Shown here piece after piece: positions 8,973-16,502 of a stretch of 64,000 nt of DNA. The position numbers were made by a program, and so were the translations under genes. Source of the stretch: Microvirga splendida (GTDB taxonomy: Bacteria; Pseudomonadota; Alphaproteobacteria; Rhizobiales; Beijerinckiaceae); assembly GCF_016427565.1 (NCBI RefSeq), contig NZ_JAELXT010000022.1, positions 19,733 to 83,732 on the forward strand, in the 5' to 3' direction. The first letter of the stretch is position 1, and each line of letters opens with the position of its first letter. The notes below the pieces were generated by a model. That model was not told where the DNA came from and made no database searches. It was given only the letters and a program-made list of their open reading frames with translations.

Positions 8973-9545
8973 ATGCGAACCTATTACGTGTTCCAGTCCA
9001 AGACGGATCCCGGTCTTCGCGGATTTGCCGAGAGTTCCGCCGGCGATGCCTTGCCGGCCGATTTGGGGCCGTGGGTCCTCACGCGGCAGATCGGTCCCGA
9101 TGAGGAATGGAACCTCGGCATCAGCCGCGCCGTCGTGGCGGCCGGAATCCTGGAGAACGGGTTCTATCTCTGGGGCCCCGTCAACCGCGCGGCCTCGTCC
9201 CGCCCGGTGATCGAAAGCGACCGCGTGGAAGGAACCGTCGTCTACGACCCGCGCGGAACGCAGATCGGCACGATCAAGCGCCTGCTGATCGAGAAGGTGA
9301 GCGGCCGCGTGCTCTACGTCGACGTGACCTTCGGGGGCTTCTTCGGGCTGGGCGTCCATCACCACACGATCCCGTGGGACAAGCTCTCCTACGACCGGGA
9401 ACTCGAAGGCTACCGCACGGACGTGACCGAGGCGCAGGTGCAGGGAGCGCCGGCCTTCTACGGCGACGACACCGTCTGGCCCGACCGCAGGCGCGAGCAG
9501 GAGATGCGGGATTACTGGCACGATGTTCCGCGAGGGCCGATCTGA
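8973..9545 (+). CDS. PRC-barrel domain protein
   Basis: A 190-residue protein whose ATG follows the ribosome site GGGGAGG. Residues about 90-150 read as a PRC-barrel (GTVVYDPRGTQIGTIKRLL, then VSGRVLYVDVTFGG, then HTIPWDKLSYD), the beta-barrel fold of photosynthetic reaction-centre H subunits and RimM. Stand-alone PRC-barrel proteins are often stress-induced in Rhizobiales. The N-terminal 80 residues have no recognised domain. No signal peptide is visible. Confidence 0.85.
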   Translation: MRTYYVFQSKTDPGLRGFAESSAGDALPADLGPWVLTRQIGPDEEWNLGISRAVVAAGILENGFYLWGPVNRAASSRPVIESDRVEGTVVYDPRGTQIGTIKRLLIEKVSGRVLYVDVTFGGFFGLGVHHHTIPWDKLSYDRELEGYRTDVTEAQVQGAPAFYGDDTVWPDRRREQEMRDYWHDVPRGPI

Positions 9546-9577
9546 GGCCGCCGCTCGTCATGTGATGGAGGATCGCC

Positions 9578-9775
9578 ATGATTGCGCATACATTCGACGT
9601 CGGTGAAATCGTCAGGCCGCGCCCCGCCTGCCGCGCGCTTCCGCACGATGTCTTCAGGATCCTGCGTCTGTTGCCGCTGACGGCAGGCGGCGTGCCGCTC
9701 TATTGCATCAAGAGCGAGACGGAGATGATCGAACGCGTGGTCGAGCAGAACGACATCGAGGCTGCGCCCCGTTGA
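9578..9775 (+). CDS. Hypothetical 65-residue protein
   Basis: A short basic protein starting MIAHTFDVGEIV, with a good ribosome site (GGAGG before GATCGCC-ATG), 32 bases after the PRC-barrel gene and therefore probably in the same transcript. It contains two Cys residues. The end (ETEMIERVVEQNDIE) is helical and acidic. The pattern resembles small SH3-like or ligand-binding proteins found next to stress genes, but no family can be named with confidence. Confidence 0.65.
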   Translation: MIAHTFDVGEIVRPRPACRALPHDVFRILRLLPLTAGGVPLYCIKSETEMIERVVEQNDIEAAPR

Positions 9776-9795
9776 TGGGCATGCGCAGGCTGCCG

Positions 9796-9821
9796 GGAAC
9801 CGGTTTCGAGGCGAGGCCGTT
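9796..9821 (+). promoter_or_regulatory. Candidate EcfG (general stress sigma) promoter
   Basis: GGAAC at 9796-9800 and CGTT at 9818-9821 are separated by 17 bases. This is the two-box pattern described for EcfG/RpoE2-type general stress sigma factors of alphaproteobacteria (GGAAC, 16-17 bases, CGTT). It points rightward. No protein gene lies directly downstream on this strand, so the transcript would be a short RNA or an antisense RNA. Confidence 0.5.
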
Positions 9822-9828
9822 CTTCTCC

Positions 9829-9891
9829 TGAATCCCTTCGTTTCCTCTGGCAACTTGCGGCCTGACGGTTCTCCGCTCAGGCCTCTTCTTT
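9829..9891 (+). ncRNA. Candidate small RNA ending in a terminator hairpin
   Basis: Starting about 8 bases after the candidate stress promoter, some 60 bases run to a hairpin made of GGCCTGA (9859-9865) and TCAGGCC (9877-9883), followed by TCTTCTTT. The proposed RNA contains TTTCCTCTGG, an anti-Shine-Dalgarno-like pyrimidine run seen in several alphaproteobacterial small RNAs. The hairpin could instead simply end the 8973-9775 transcript. Only sequence pattern supports the RNA. Confidence 0.3.
9859..9890 (+). terminator. Hairpin plus T-rich tail
   Basis: A 7-bp stem GGCCTGA/TCAGGCC with an 11-base loop and a TCTTCTTT tail, downstream of the small genes at 8973-9775. Confidence 0.5.
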
Positions 9892-9944
9892 GTCATGCCG
9901 GCTCATATCGGGCATCGACGATGCGCAACTCACGGCACGATGCT

Positions 9945-10658
9945 CTAGGCCGCGGCGGGCTGGTGCGTGATCGCCGGTGTCATCATGCGCCCGCGATTGA
10001 TCAGGGTGGCCGCGCAGGTTGCGAGCGAGAGGGCAGCCCGGTCGGAGCGCCGCGTCTGCAGGCAGACCACGTAAAGCCGCATCACTTCGACCGTGACATA
10101 ATGAAAGGCCACATCCGATCCTCGGGCGAGCCTCATGCGACGGGAAGCCGTGTCGAGCTTGTCGAGATAGAGCGCCTGCTCGGTCTGCGGCTCCGCGAGA
10201 AAGCCGCTCAAGCCCCCGAACGTGTCCTCGAAGTGCCCCCACAGGAGCGCCAGATTCCTGGCGGCCTTGTCCTGCTGGTCGGGCGCGAGCGTCTTGAACT
10301 CTCCCAGGAGATGCCAGACGGGATCCTGCTCGAGGGCCTCGTGCTCCGCACTCTTCACCAGCGGAACGAAGGGAAGCAGGGTCCGGGCATTCGCGATCAG
10401 GGCAGGGCGCAGCCTGTCCCACTCGGCGAGAACCCTCGGCAGCACGATCAGCGCGGTGGCGAGCGCCGTCTGATCGAGCGTCCTGCCGATCCGCCGAAGC
10501 ACCGGACGGGCCGCCTCGCCGTATTGCTGCGCGATCCGCCAGCGCAGATGGCAGAGCCTGTAGACCTGTTCGAGCTTCTCGATGAGTTCATGACGCGATT
10601 GGTCGTCGGCGGACCAGGGAAAGGCAAAGTCGTTTCGGGATTGTGGCGAAGAACTCAT
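9945..10658 (-). CDS. Hypothetical 237-residue protein, helical
   Basis: A soluble, mostly helical protein without signal peptide or membrane span. The N-terminus MSSSPQSRNDFAFPW leads into helices rich in Leu, Arg and Glu. There are cysteines at the HLRWR-adjacent site and near the C-terminus, and no nucleotide-binding or catalytic motif is visible. It faces the 8973-9775 genes and has no co-directional neighbour, so context gives no clue. Codon use matches the rest of the window, which supports a resident gene. Confidence 0.7.
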   Translation of the reverse strand: MSSSPQSRNDFAFPWSADDQSRHELIEKLEQVYRLCHLRWRIAQQYGEAARPVLRRIGRTLDQTALATALIVLPRVLAEWDRLRPALIANARTLLPFVPLVKSAEHEALEQDPVWHLLGEFKTLAPDQQDKAARNLALLWGHFEDTFGGLSGFLAEPQTEQALYLDKLDTASRRMRLARGSDVAFHYVTVEVMRLYVVCLQTRRSDRAALSLATCAATLINRGRMMTPAITHQPAAA

Positions 10659-11023
10659 GATGCCGACGGTTCGCTCCGCAAATCACTTGATGTGTCCGGC
10701 TTCGCTCATGCCGGGGCAATCGCGGCAACTTTGAGGCTCCCGCGGTGGAACGAGATGAACGCGGCAATGCTGCCGGATTTCGGTCTCAGCAATGAGTATT
10801 TAAAGACATCTATCCTGAAGATGGACCTATCGAGGTCCTGTTCCTGCTCTCACGGAGGCGCAGCAGACGGAGGAATGCAGCATCGTTCGCATCAGCCCAA
10901 TCTTGAATGGTGGGGTTCAATGCTTACGTTTCGAGCAGACCCCTGATCCGGGCCCCTCTGACGCAGGAAGCGGTGGCGCCTGCGTGATGTCGGATCGTTA
11001 CCGATCCGGCCGCCGGCACAGAG
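10659..11023. other. Gene-poor gap of about 365 bases
   Basis: No convincing reading frame was found here. The middle (about 10790-10830) is AT-richer than its surroundings and could hold the promoter of the leftward gene at 9945-10658 or of the rightward gene at 11024. No clear -35/-10 pair, hairpin terminator or repeat was seen. Confidence 0.5.
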
Positions 11024-11335
11024 ATGATCATGCTTCAAGAATTCCTGGCTTCCCTCGTCGGTCTGCTCATCGTCGATCCGCTCCAGGCGGAGATCAGCGA
11101 GCGCCTCGCTCAGGCTCGGGCGCCCCAGGCGGTCATCGCGGATGTGAGAACCTGCGCCGAGGCCTCCCTGCCGGGGCTGGCCGAACGGGCCATGGCCGAG
11201 CCCCTCTGGGTCGTGAGCACGGCCCTGAACGTCTGGACCGGCCAGACCGCCCCCGAAACCATCCTCGGCAACGCCCCTCAATGCGAGGCCGCCCTCAAGT
11301 CGGCCCGTGTGTATCTCGAGAGCCGCGGGGCGTAA
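11024..11335 (+). CDS. Hypothetical 103-residue protein with hydrophobic N-terminus
   Basis: Begins MIMLQEFLASLVGLLIVDP, a hydrophobic stretch that could be a signal or anchor, followed by a predicted helical domain with two Cys (about positions 44 and 87). A short coupling of helices (AEISERLAQARAP, VIADVRTCAEASL) is visible. A second in-frame ATG lies two codons further in. It is isolated, with intergenic DNA on both sides, and no family was recognised. Confidence 0.6.
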   Translation: MIMLQEFLASLVGLLIVDPLQAEISERLAQARAPQAVIADVRTCAEASLPGLAERAMAEPLWVVSTALNVWTGQTAPETILGNAPQCEAALKSARVYLESRGA

Positions 11336-11408
11336 GCGGGCATGCGCCAAGTCGGCCCCGCGCTCCCGCGGGACCGATGCAAGGATGCTAGGATGAGCAG
11401 ATAGTTCG

Positions 11409-11729
11409 TCAGTGCGCCGTCGCCGGATTCCCTTCGCCCGGTACGGCGGAACCGGCGACTGCTGCCGTGATCGGGTCTGCCTTATGGCCCGATGGACGCA
11501 CCACTTGTGTCGGCTCGAAGGCCTGCATGAACTGCGGTCGGTTGCGCAGATCCATCAGCGAACGCAATTCCGTCGCCGGCAGATCCATCGACTTCGCATC
11601 CCTCCAGCGCCTGCGGAACTTGCGCTTGTGTGAGAAGAGCCCCCATGTGCTCTCCACTTCTTCCTCAACCTGTAAAATGATCCGTCCGGAAAAAGATTTC
11701 CTGAGATTAAAACGCCCCGTCAGAGCCAT
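11409..11729 (-). CDS. Hypothetical 106-residue basic protein
   Basis: The ATG at 11729 has a good ribosome site on this strand (AAAGGA 6-8 bases upstream). The protein starts MALTGRFNLRKSFSGRIILQ and contains a basic WGLFSHKRKFRRRWRDA segment and the line LPATELRSLMDLRNRPQFM. It looks like a small conserved protein of Methylobacteriaceae seen near mobile DNA, but this is from memory. The gene and the AT-rich DNA to its right have base composition unlike the core genes. Confidence 0.6.
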   Translation of the reverse strand: MALTGRFNLRKSFSGRIILQVEEEVESTWGLFSHKRKFRRRWRDAKSMDLPATELRSLMDLRNRPQFMQAFEPTQVVRPSGHKADPITAAVAGSAVPGEGNPATAH

Positions 11730-12014
11730 TGTTATGTCCTTTGATCTGGATCTTTGACCCAGAAGAACTCATAGCAACACAGTATCGCCAAAGCCTTAAG
11801 ACACAAGGTAAACGCCTTGAATCTGGGCAAAACGGCACGCTTTTTACCGCCATGCCAGCTGGATGCCATTTAGGGTGGTTTGTGCGACGGTGGTGGGTGT
11901 CAGCTTCCTGAACAGTCCCAACCGCTGACGACCGCACTAGCGGCGAGCGCACACGGCACCGTTGTACGACAGCAATATCGCGATTTCAGGAATAGCGAAG
12001 GACAATCAGAGACT
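11730..12014. other. AT-richer gap before the tRNA gene
   Basis: About 285 bases without a credible gene. Its composition is lower in GC than the flanking genes, as often seen next to tRNA genes where elements have integrated. No integrase, direct repeat of the tRNA end or transposase remnant could be identified. Confidence 0.4.
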
Positions 12015-12090
12015 TGGTGGAGCTGAGGGGAATCGAACCCCTGACCTCTGCAGTGCGATTGCAGCGCTCTCCCATCTGAGCTACAGCCCC
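12015..12090 (-). tRNA. tRNA-Ala (anticodon CGC)
   Basis: Read on the minus strand, the 76 bases fold as a full cloverleaf. The acceptor arm is GGGGCTG/CAGCTCC with encoded CCA, and the D arm is GCTC/GAGC. The anticodon stem CTGCA/TGCAG encloses loop ATCGCAC (anticodon CGC, reading GCG alanine codons), and the T arm is AGGGG-TTCGATT-CCCCT. All stems pair apart from one G-T in the acceptor. Confidence 0.97.
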
Positions 12091-12274
12091 GGTCGATTGA
12101 ATCGAGCCAAGTGGCGCAAGTTTTAGGCCCGCGGGCTTTGGTCTGTCAATCGGCCGGAGGAGGGGGCTTCAAGGCTTCCGGACCGGGAAGTGGCTGTCTT
12201 GTGAAGCTGTTATGGGTTGTTCAGCCCCGCTTCAATCGCTACATGAACAATGCCGATCCCTGACAGGTTTCCCT

Positions 12275-12565
12275 ATGCGCGCGCTCCTCAACGTCATTCT
12301 GCTGGCCCTCCAGCTCTACACCTACCTCATCATCGCCTCGGCGATCCTGAGCTGGCTCGTGGCCTTCAACGTGGTCAACACCCGCAACGATTTCGTCCGC
12401 TCGATCTGGAATTTCCTGGATGCGGTGACCCAGCCGGTGTTAAGGCCGATCCGGAACATCCTGCCCAATCTCGGCGGGGTCGACATCTCGCCCATCATCC
12501 TGATCCTGCTGATCATTTTCATCCAGAACCTGATCATCGACTACCTGATGCCGATCGCCTTCTAA
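12275..12565 (+). CDS. yggT: YggT family membrane protein
   Basis: A 96-residue protein with two long hydrophobic helices separated by a short loop carrying the family motif TQPVLRPIRNILP (about 52-64), followed by GGVDISPIILILLIIFIQ. The YggT family (CCB3-related) is implicated in osmotic or c-type cytochrome-linked membrane functions, without firm biochemistry. The ATG preceding RALLNVILL is chosen; longer frames add an unlikely leader. The DUF167 gene follows 11 bases later, the same pairing found in many proteobacteria (yggT-yggU). Confidence 0.93.
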   Translation: MRALLNVILLALQLYTYLIIASAILSWLVAFNVVNTRNDFVRSIWNFLDAVTQPVLRPIRNILPNLGGVDISPIILILLIIFIQNLIIDYLMPIAF

Positions 12566-12576
12566 GGCGGGGAGTG

Positions 12577-12894
12577 ATGCCCTGGCGGGTCCGCCCGGAG
12601 GGCCTTGAGGTCTGGGTGCGCGTGACACCCCGGGGCGGGCGGGACGCCATCGACGGGGTCGAGACCCTGTCGGACGGCCGGCCGGTGCTGAAGGTCCGGG
12701 TCAGGGCGGTGCCGGAGGACGGGGCGGCGAACGAGGGCGTCCGGCGGCTCCTCGCCAAGGCGTTGAAGCTCCCGGCCTCGGCGGTGAGCCTGGAGGCCGG
12801 CGCCACCGCCCGGCTGAAGACCTTTGTGATTTCGGGCGAGGGCGAGGCGCTGGCCGAGGCCCTTGCCGCCGTGACAGGACGGGAGAGCCCATGA
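12577..12894 (+). CDS. DUF167 (YggU-like) protein
   Basis: A 105-residue soluble protein with the DUF167 pattern: [14 protein letters not shown] near the start, [26 protein letters not shown] in the middle, and [18 protein letters not shown] towards the end. Function of the family is unknown. The start follows GGGGAG. Its stop overlaps the ATG of folD (ATGA), so yggT, this gene and folD form one operon. Confidence 0.93.
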   Translation: MPWRVRPEGLEVWVRVTPRGGRDAIDGVETLSDGRPVLKVRVRAVPEDGAANEGVRRLLAKALKLPASAVSLEAGATARLKTFVISGEGEALAEALAAVTGRESP

Positions 12895-13793
12895 GCGCCA
12901 CGATCATCGACGGAAAAGCCTATGCCGAGGGCCTGCGCGGCCGCATCGCCGGGGCCGTGAAGACCTTGAGCGAACAGGGTGTGGTGCCGGGGCTCGCGGT
13001 GGTGATCGTGGGCGAGGATCCCGCAAGCCAGCTCTATGTGAAGAACAAGGCGCGCCAGACCGTCGAGGTGGGCATGCGCTCCTTCGAGCACGTGCTGCCC
13101 GCTTCCACTCCCGAGGCGGAGCTGCTCGATCTCGTCGCCCGGCTCAATGCCGATCCGGCCGTGGATGGCATCCTGGTGCAGCTGCCGCTGCCGGGGCAGA
13201 TCGACACCCAGAAGGTGATCGAGGCCATCGATCCGGCGAAGGACGTGGACGGCTTCCACCCGATCAATGCCGGGCGCCTCATGACCGGCGTGCCGGGCCT
13301 CGTCTCCTGCACGCCCCTGGGCTGCCTGCTGCTGGCGCAGTCGGTGCGCCGCGATCTCGCCGGGCTCAACGCCGTGGTGGTCGGGCGCTCCAACATCGTC
13401 GGCAAGCCCATGGCGCAACTGCTCATCGCCCAGAGCTGCACGGTCACCGTGGCGCATTCGAAGACCCGCGACCTGCCGGATGTGTGCCGCAGCGCGGATA
13501 TTCTCGTCGCGGCGGTCGGACGGCCCGAGATGGTGCGCGGCGACTGGATCAAGCCCGGGGCCATTGTGATCGATGTCGGCATCAACCGGGTGCCGAACCC
13601 CGCCGCCGGCGAGGGCAAGACCCGGGTGGTGGGCGACGTGGCCTATGCGGAAGCGGCCGAAGTCGCTTCCGCCATCACGCCGGTTCCAGGCGGGGTCGGC
13701 CCCATGACCATTGCGTGCCTGCTGCGCAACACCCTGGAGGCGGCGTGCCTGAGGCGCAGTCTCACGATGCCGGCGGTGGATTTCGCCGCCTGA
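12891..13793 (+). CDS. folD: Bifunctional methylene-THF dehydrogenase / methenyl-THF cyclohydrolase
   Basis: A 300-residue cytoplasmic enzyme that converts 5,10-methylene-THF to 10-formyl-THF with NADP. Active-site Tyr49 and Lys53 lie in LYVKNKAR, and the substrate loop is [10 protein letters not shown] (about 92-101). The NADP site is [17 protein letters not shown], and the family end motif is [10 protein letters not shown]. Length is normal. It overlaps the DUF167 gene by four bases. The stop codon abuts the stop of the convergent lectin-like gene with no spacer. Confidence 0.97.
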   Translation: MSATIIDGKAYAEGLRGRIAGAVKTLSEQGVVPGLAVVIVGEDPASQLYVKNKARQTVEVGMRSFEHVLPASTPEAELLDLVARLNADPAVDGILVQLPLPGQIDTQKVIEAIDPAKDVDGFHPINAGRLMTGVPGLVSCTPLGCLLLAQSVRRDLAGLNAVVVGRSNIVGKPMAQLLIAQSCTVTVAHSKTRDLPDVCRSADILVAAVGRPEMVRGDWIKPGAIVIDVGINRVPNPAAGEGKTRVVGDVAYAEAAEVASAITPVPGGVGPMTIACLLRNTLEAACLRRSLTMPAVDFAA

Positions 13794-14462
13794 TCAGTTC
13801 GCCGCGAAGCAATAGAACAGGCCGGCGCCTCCGGTGCTGCGCAGGGCGTCCTGGCTGCAGCCGCCGCGGGTTGCATGTGACGAGTTCCAGGACTTGGCCG
13901 GCGGCGACTCGTCGAGGCCCATCCGGTCGTGGTGTCCGGTCATGGCGGCGCCTTCCGTGCCGCTCTTCGTCCAGTTGCCGCAGGTCATGTCCTGGTTGCC
14001 GGCGAAGGCCGTGCCGTCGGGCTGCGATCCGGTGAGGATGTCGTGCTGGTTCGGCTGGTCGCCGCGGCCCTTCACCAGCTCGCCCTTCTCGGTCAGCGCC
14101 GTCTGCTTGGTGATGTTGTTGTTAGGCCCGTGCAGGTCCGCCACGTCCTTCGCGATCACCTCACCCTTGGCGTTCTGCCAGGGCCCGCGGCCGATCCGGT
14201 CCCGGGCGTTGACGGCGTTCGCGCCTTGCGTCGAGAGGTAGGCCCGCCACATCTTGCCGCGAATGCCGGCGGCCTCGGCGAGCGTCTGGCAGTGCCGGTC
14301 CGCACCCTCCAGACCGCCGAGATCGGCACCCTTGCCGGATCCGACGCTGGTCACGAAGAAGGTGGTGTCAGTCGAGGCCGTCTGCGCCTCGGCAATGCCA
14401 GGGGAGCCCAGGGTCATAAGGCCGATGAGCGCCGTGAGCGCCATGCCGTTCATTCCACGCAT
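13794..14462 (-). CDS. Secreted lectin-like protein (DUF1554-type)
   Basis: 222 residues with a Sec signal peptide (MRGMNGMALTALIGLMTLG, cleavage after IAEA, about residue 26). The mature part begins TTFFVTSVGSGKGADLGGL and carries WRAYLST, RIGRGPW, MTCGNWTKSG and a C-terminal FYCFAAN. The pattern matches periplasmic or secreted proteins of Rhizobiales annotated as lectins with the DUF1554/endostatin-like fold. Four Cys residues could form two disulfides. A ribosome site (GGAGG) precedes the ATG. It shares no spacer with folD at its 3' end. Confidence 0.8.
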   Translation of the reverse strand: MRGMNGMALTALIGLMTLGSPGIAEAQTASTDTTFFVTSVGSGKGADLGGLEGADRHCQTLAEAAGIRGKMWRAYLSTQGANAVNARDRIGRGPWQNAKGEVIAKDVADLHGPNNNITKQTALTEKGELVKGRGDQPNQHDILTGSQPDGTAFAGNQDMTCGNWTKSGTEGAAMTGHHDRMGLDESPPAKSWNSSHATRGGCSQDALRSTGGAGLFYCFAAN

Positions 14463-14573
14463 TGTTTCCTCCCGAGGAAGTGAAGCCCCCTATGGGAGTC
14501 TGACAGTCTCGGGGCGACAATCATCCCCTCTTCACGGGGATTTGAGGCAAAGCCCCTGGCAATTCGTTGCCGC

Positions 14574-15464
14574 TCATGTCGCGCCCTGCCGCAGATGCTC
14601 CACCAGCTGGCGCGCCGAAGCGGGCAGATCCTTCAAGGCGCGGATGCACAGGGTGAGGTCACGGGCGGCCCAAGGGTCTTCCAGGTCGACCGCCCCGATC
14701 GCCATGGTGCGGGCGGCGCGCCGGGCCGTGGTCTCGGGCACGATGCCAAGGCCCACGCCCGCCTCCACCATGCGGCAGACCGCATCGAAGCTGCGCAGCT
14801 GCACCCGTAGGCGAATGGGCTTGCCGGTGCGGCTGGCCTTGGCCGCCAGGAAGCGCTGGAGGGCGCTCGCCCGGTCGAGGCCGACGAAATCGTGCTCCAG
14901 CACCTCGGCGAAGGGGATGCCCTCGCGAGAGGCGAGGGGATGGTTTTCGGGCACCACCAGCACGAAGCGGTCGCTGCGGAACGGATAGGTCTCGAGCTGG
15001 CCGGTATCGACGGTGCCGGCCACGATGCCGATATCGCCCACGCCTTCGGCGATGAGCCCGACGATCTCGTCGCTGAGGCGCTCCTCCAGGTCGATAGAGA
15101 CCTGGGGGTGCCCGGCCAGAAATGCGCCGAGCGCCTCGGGCAGGAACTCGGTCAGGGCATTGGTGTTGGAGAGGATCCGGATCTGGCCCGTGAGGCCGCC
15201 GGTATAGGAGCCGAGATCCTCCCGCAGGCGCTCGGCCTGGGCCAGCAGGGTCCGGGCGTGCTGGAGCAGGGTGCGGCCGGCAGGCGTCGGGGTCACGCCC
15301 GCGCGGGTGCGCAGGAGCAGGGCGGCGCCGAGCGACTTTTCCATGTTGCGGATGCGGGTGCTAGCGGCGGCGAGCGCCAGATGGGCCCGCTCCGCCCCGT
15401 GGGTGATGCTCCCGGCCTCCACCACATGGCGGAAGAGGCTTAAATCGGTCAGGTCGAATTGCAT
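14574..15464 (-). CDS. LysR-family transcriptional regulator
   Basis: 296 residues. The N-terminal winged helix (about 1-62, LSLFRHVVEAGSITHGAERAHLALAAASTRIRNME) is followed by a periplasmic-binding-like effector domain (about 90-290; GQIRILSNTNA, DIGIVAG, LVVPENHPLA, VEAGVGLGIVPE). The start MQFDLTDL with ribosome site GAAGGGAA is preferred over one 17 codons upstream. It is divergent from sdhC, and a dyad in the shared region is a plausible operator. The effector is unknown; regulation of succinate dehydrogenase is an inference from position. Confidence 0.92.
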   Translation of the reverse strand: MQFDLTDLSLFRHVVEAGSITHGAERAHLALAAASTRIRNMEKSLGAALLLRTRAGVTPTPAGRTLLQHARTLLAQAERLREDLGSYTGGLTGQIRILSNTNALTEFLPEALGAFLAGHPQVSIDLEERLSDEIVGLIAEGVGDIGIVAGTVDTGQLETYPFRSDRFVLVVPENHPLASREGIPFAEVLEHDFVGLDRASALQRFLAAKASRTGKPIRLRVQLRSFDAVCRMVEAGVGLGIVPETTARRAARTMAIGAVDLEDPWAARDLTLCIRALKDLPASARQLVEHLRQGAT

Positions 15465-15505
15465 AGGTTCCCTTCGTCGTTCGCGAAGGCAGATAAGAAT
15501 TATTA

Positions 15506-15538
15506 AAGATTGCACTCTATGGGCGCTTGAGCAATCTT
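15506..15538. promoter_or_regulatory. Perfect dyad, candidate LysR operator
   Basis: AAGATTGC at 15506-15513 and GCAATCTT at 15531-15538 form a perfect 8-base inverted repeat with a 17-base spacer, in the intergenic region between the LysR gene and sdhC. It is close to the LysR start, as expected for autoregulation. Confidence 0.5.
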
Positions 15539-15666
15539 CGCGGCTGACGAAGTATGTGCCTCTGTCACCCGATTGGGCGGAAGGCGCATTGCGGTGCCGC
15601 CGCGCATCTTATACGAACCGTTCCAAACGACACGCGACCGGCGGTCGCCGATCAGGAGTGAGCACC

Positions 15667-16062
15667 ATGGCTGAGGCGAAAGTGGCCCCCAGGCCCCTGT
15701 CCCCGCATCTTCAGATCTACCGGTGGAGCTGGACGATGGCGATGTCCGTCGCCCACCGCATCACCGGCACCGCGCTCTATGGCGGCATCGCGCTGTTCGC
15801 CATCTGGCTGGTGGCCCTCGCCTCCGGCCCCAATGCCTTCGAGACCGTGCACTGGTTCTTCGGCTCGCCCCTCGGGCTGCTGATCCTGTTCGTCTACACC
15901 TGGATCCTCATGCACCACATGCTGGGCGGCGTGCGCCACCTTGTGTGGGACTTCGGCTACGGCATGGAGGCGGTCCAGCGCATCAACATGGCCCGCTTCA
16001 CCCTCATCGGCTCGGTCGCGCTCACGCTGGCGATCTGGGTCGTGGCCTTCATCGCGTTCTAA
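15667..16062 (+). CDS. sdhC: Succinate dehydrogenase cytochrome b556 subunit
   Basis: A 131-residue membrane anchor of complex II. The SDHC motif SPHLQIYRWSWTMAMSVAHRITG is at the N-terminus, followed by three hydrophobic helices. The heme-ligand region HHMLGGVRHLVWD is at about 82-94. The ATG at 15667 with AGGAGTGA upstream fits the family; the frame is open further upstream, but that part is intergenic. First gene of sdhCDAB. Confidence 0.96.
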   Translation: MAEAKVAPRPLSPHLQIYRWSWTMAMSVAHRITGTALYGGIALFAIWLVALASGPNAFETVHWFFGSPLGLLILFVYTWILMHHMLGGVRHLVWDFGYGMEAVQRINMARFTLIGSVALTLAIWVVAFIAF

Positions 16063-16074
16063 GGAGACCGGACA

Positions 16075-16491
16075 ATGGCCGACAACAGGGCTGACACCCG
16101 CGTTTCCATGCGCACCCCGCTCGCTCGCGTGAAGGGCCTCGGCGCCTCCGGGCACGGCGTCGAGCATTGGTGGATCCACCGCATGACGGCGGTGTCGAAC
16201 ATCCCGCTCATCATCGCCTTCGTGATCATCGTGGCGGCGCTTGCCGGCTCCTCCTATGGGGAGGCGATCGCCATCATCTCGCACCCGCTGGTCGCGATCA
16301 TCCTGCTGCTCGCGGTTCTCTCGGTGGCGAACCATATGCGGCTCGGCATGCAGATCATCATCGAGGACTACGTGCACGACAAGGGCCTCAAGATCGCGGC
16401 CCTGATCGCCAACAACTTCTACGCCGTGATCATCGGAGTGGCCTGCCTCTACGCCATTCTCAAGGTCAGCCTCGGCCGCATCCTGCTTTAA
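16075..16491 (+). CDS. sdhD: Succinate dehydrogenase hydrophobic anchor subunit
   Basis: 138 residues with three membrane helices. It opens with [27 protein letters not shown], the typical alphaproteobacterial SdhD N-terminus, and continues with [17 protein letters not shown] in the middle. With SdhC it binds heme b and ubiquinone and anchors SdhAB in the inner membrane. The gap to sdhC is 12 bases and to sdhA 11 bases. Confidence 0.95.
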   Translation: MADNRADTRVSMRTPLARVKGLGASGHGVEHWWIHRMTAVSNIPLIIAFVIIVAALAGSSYGEAIAIISHPLVAIILLLAVLSVANHMRLGMQIIIEDYVHDKGLKIAALIANNFYAVIIGVACLYAILKVSLGRILL

Positions 16492-16502
16492 GGAATTTTT
16501 CC

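Noticed and set aside
10743..10775. Second EcfG-type promoter (GGAAC at 10744) before the 11024 gene
   Set aside because: No GTT or TT at the required spacing after GGAAC.
9855..10946. Plus-strand open frame of 363 codons over the 9945-10658 gene
   Set aside because: Mostly antisense to a better-supported minus-strand gene, with no ribosome site and an unlikely Arg/Gly-rich composition.
11730..12014. Transposase remnant or attachment site beside tRNA-Ala
   Set aside because: No transposase motif, inverted terminal repeats or duplicated tRNA end could be read.
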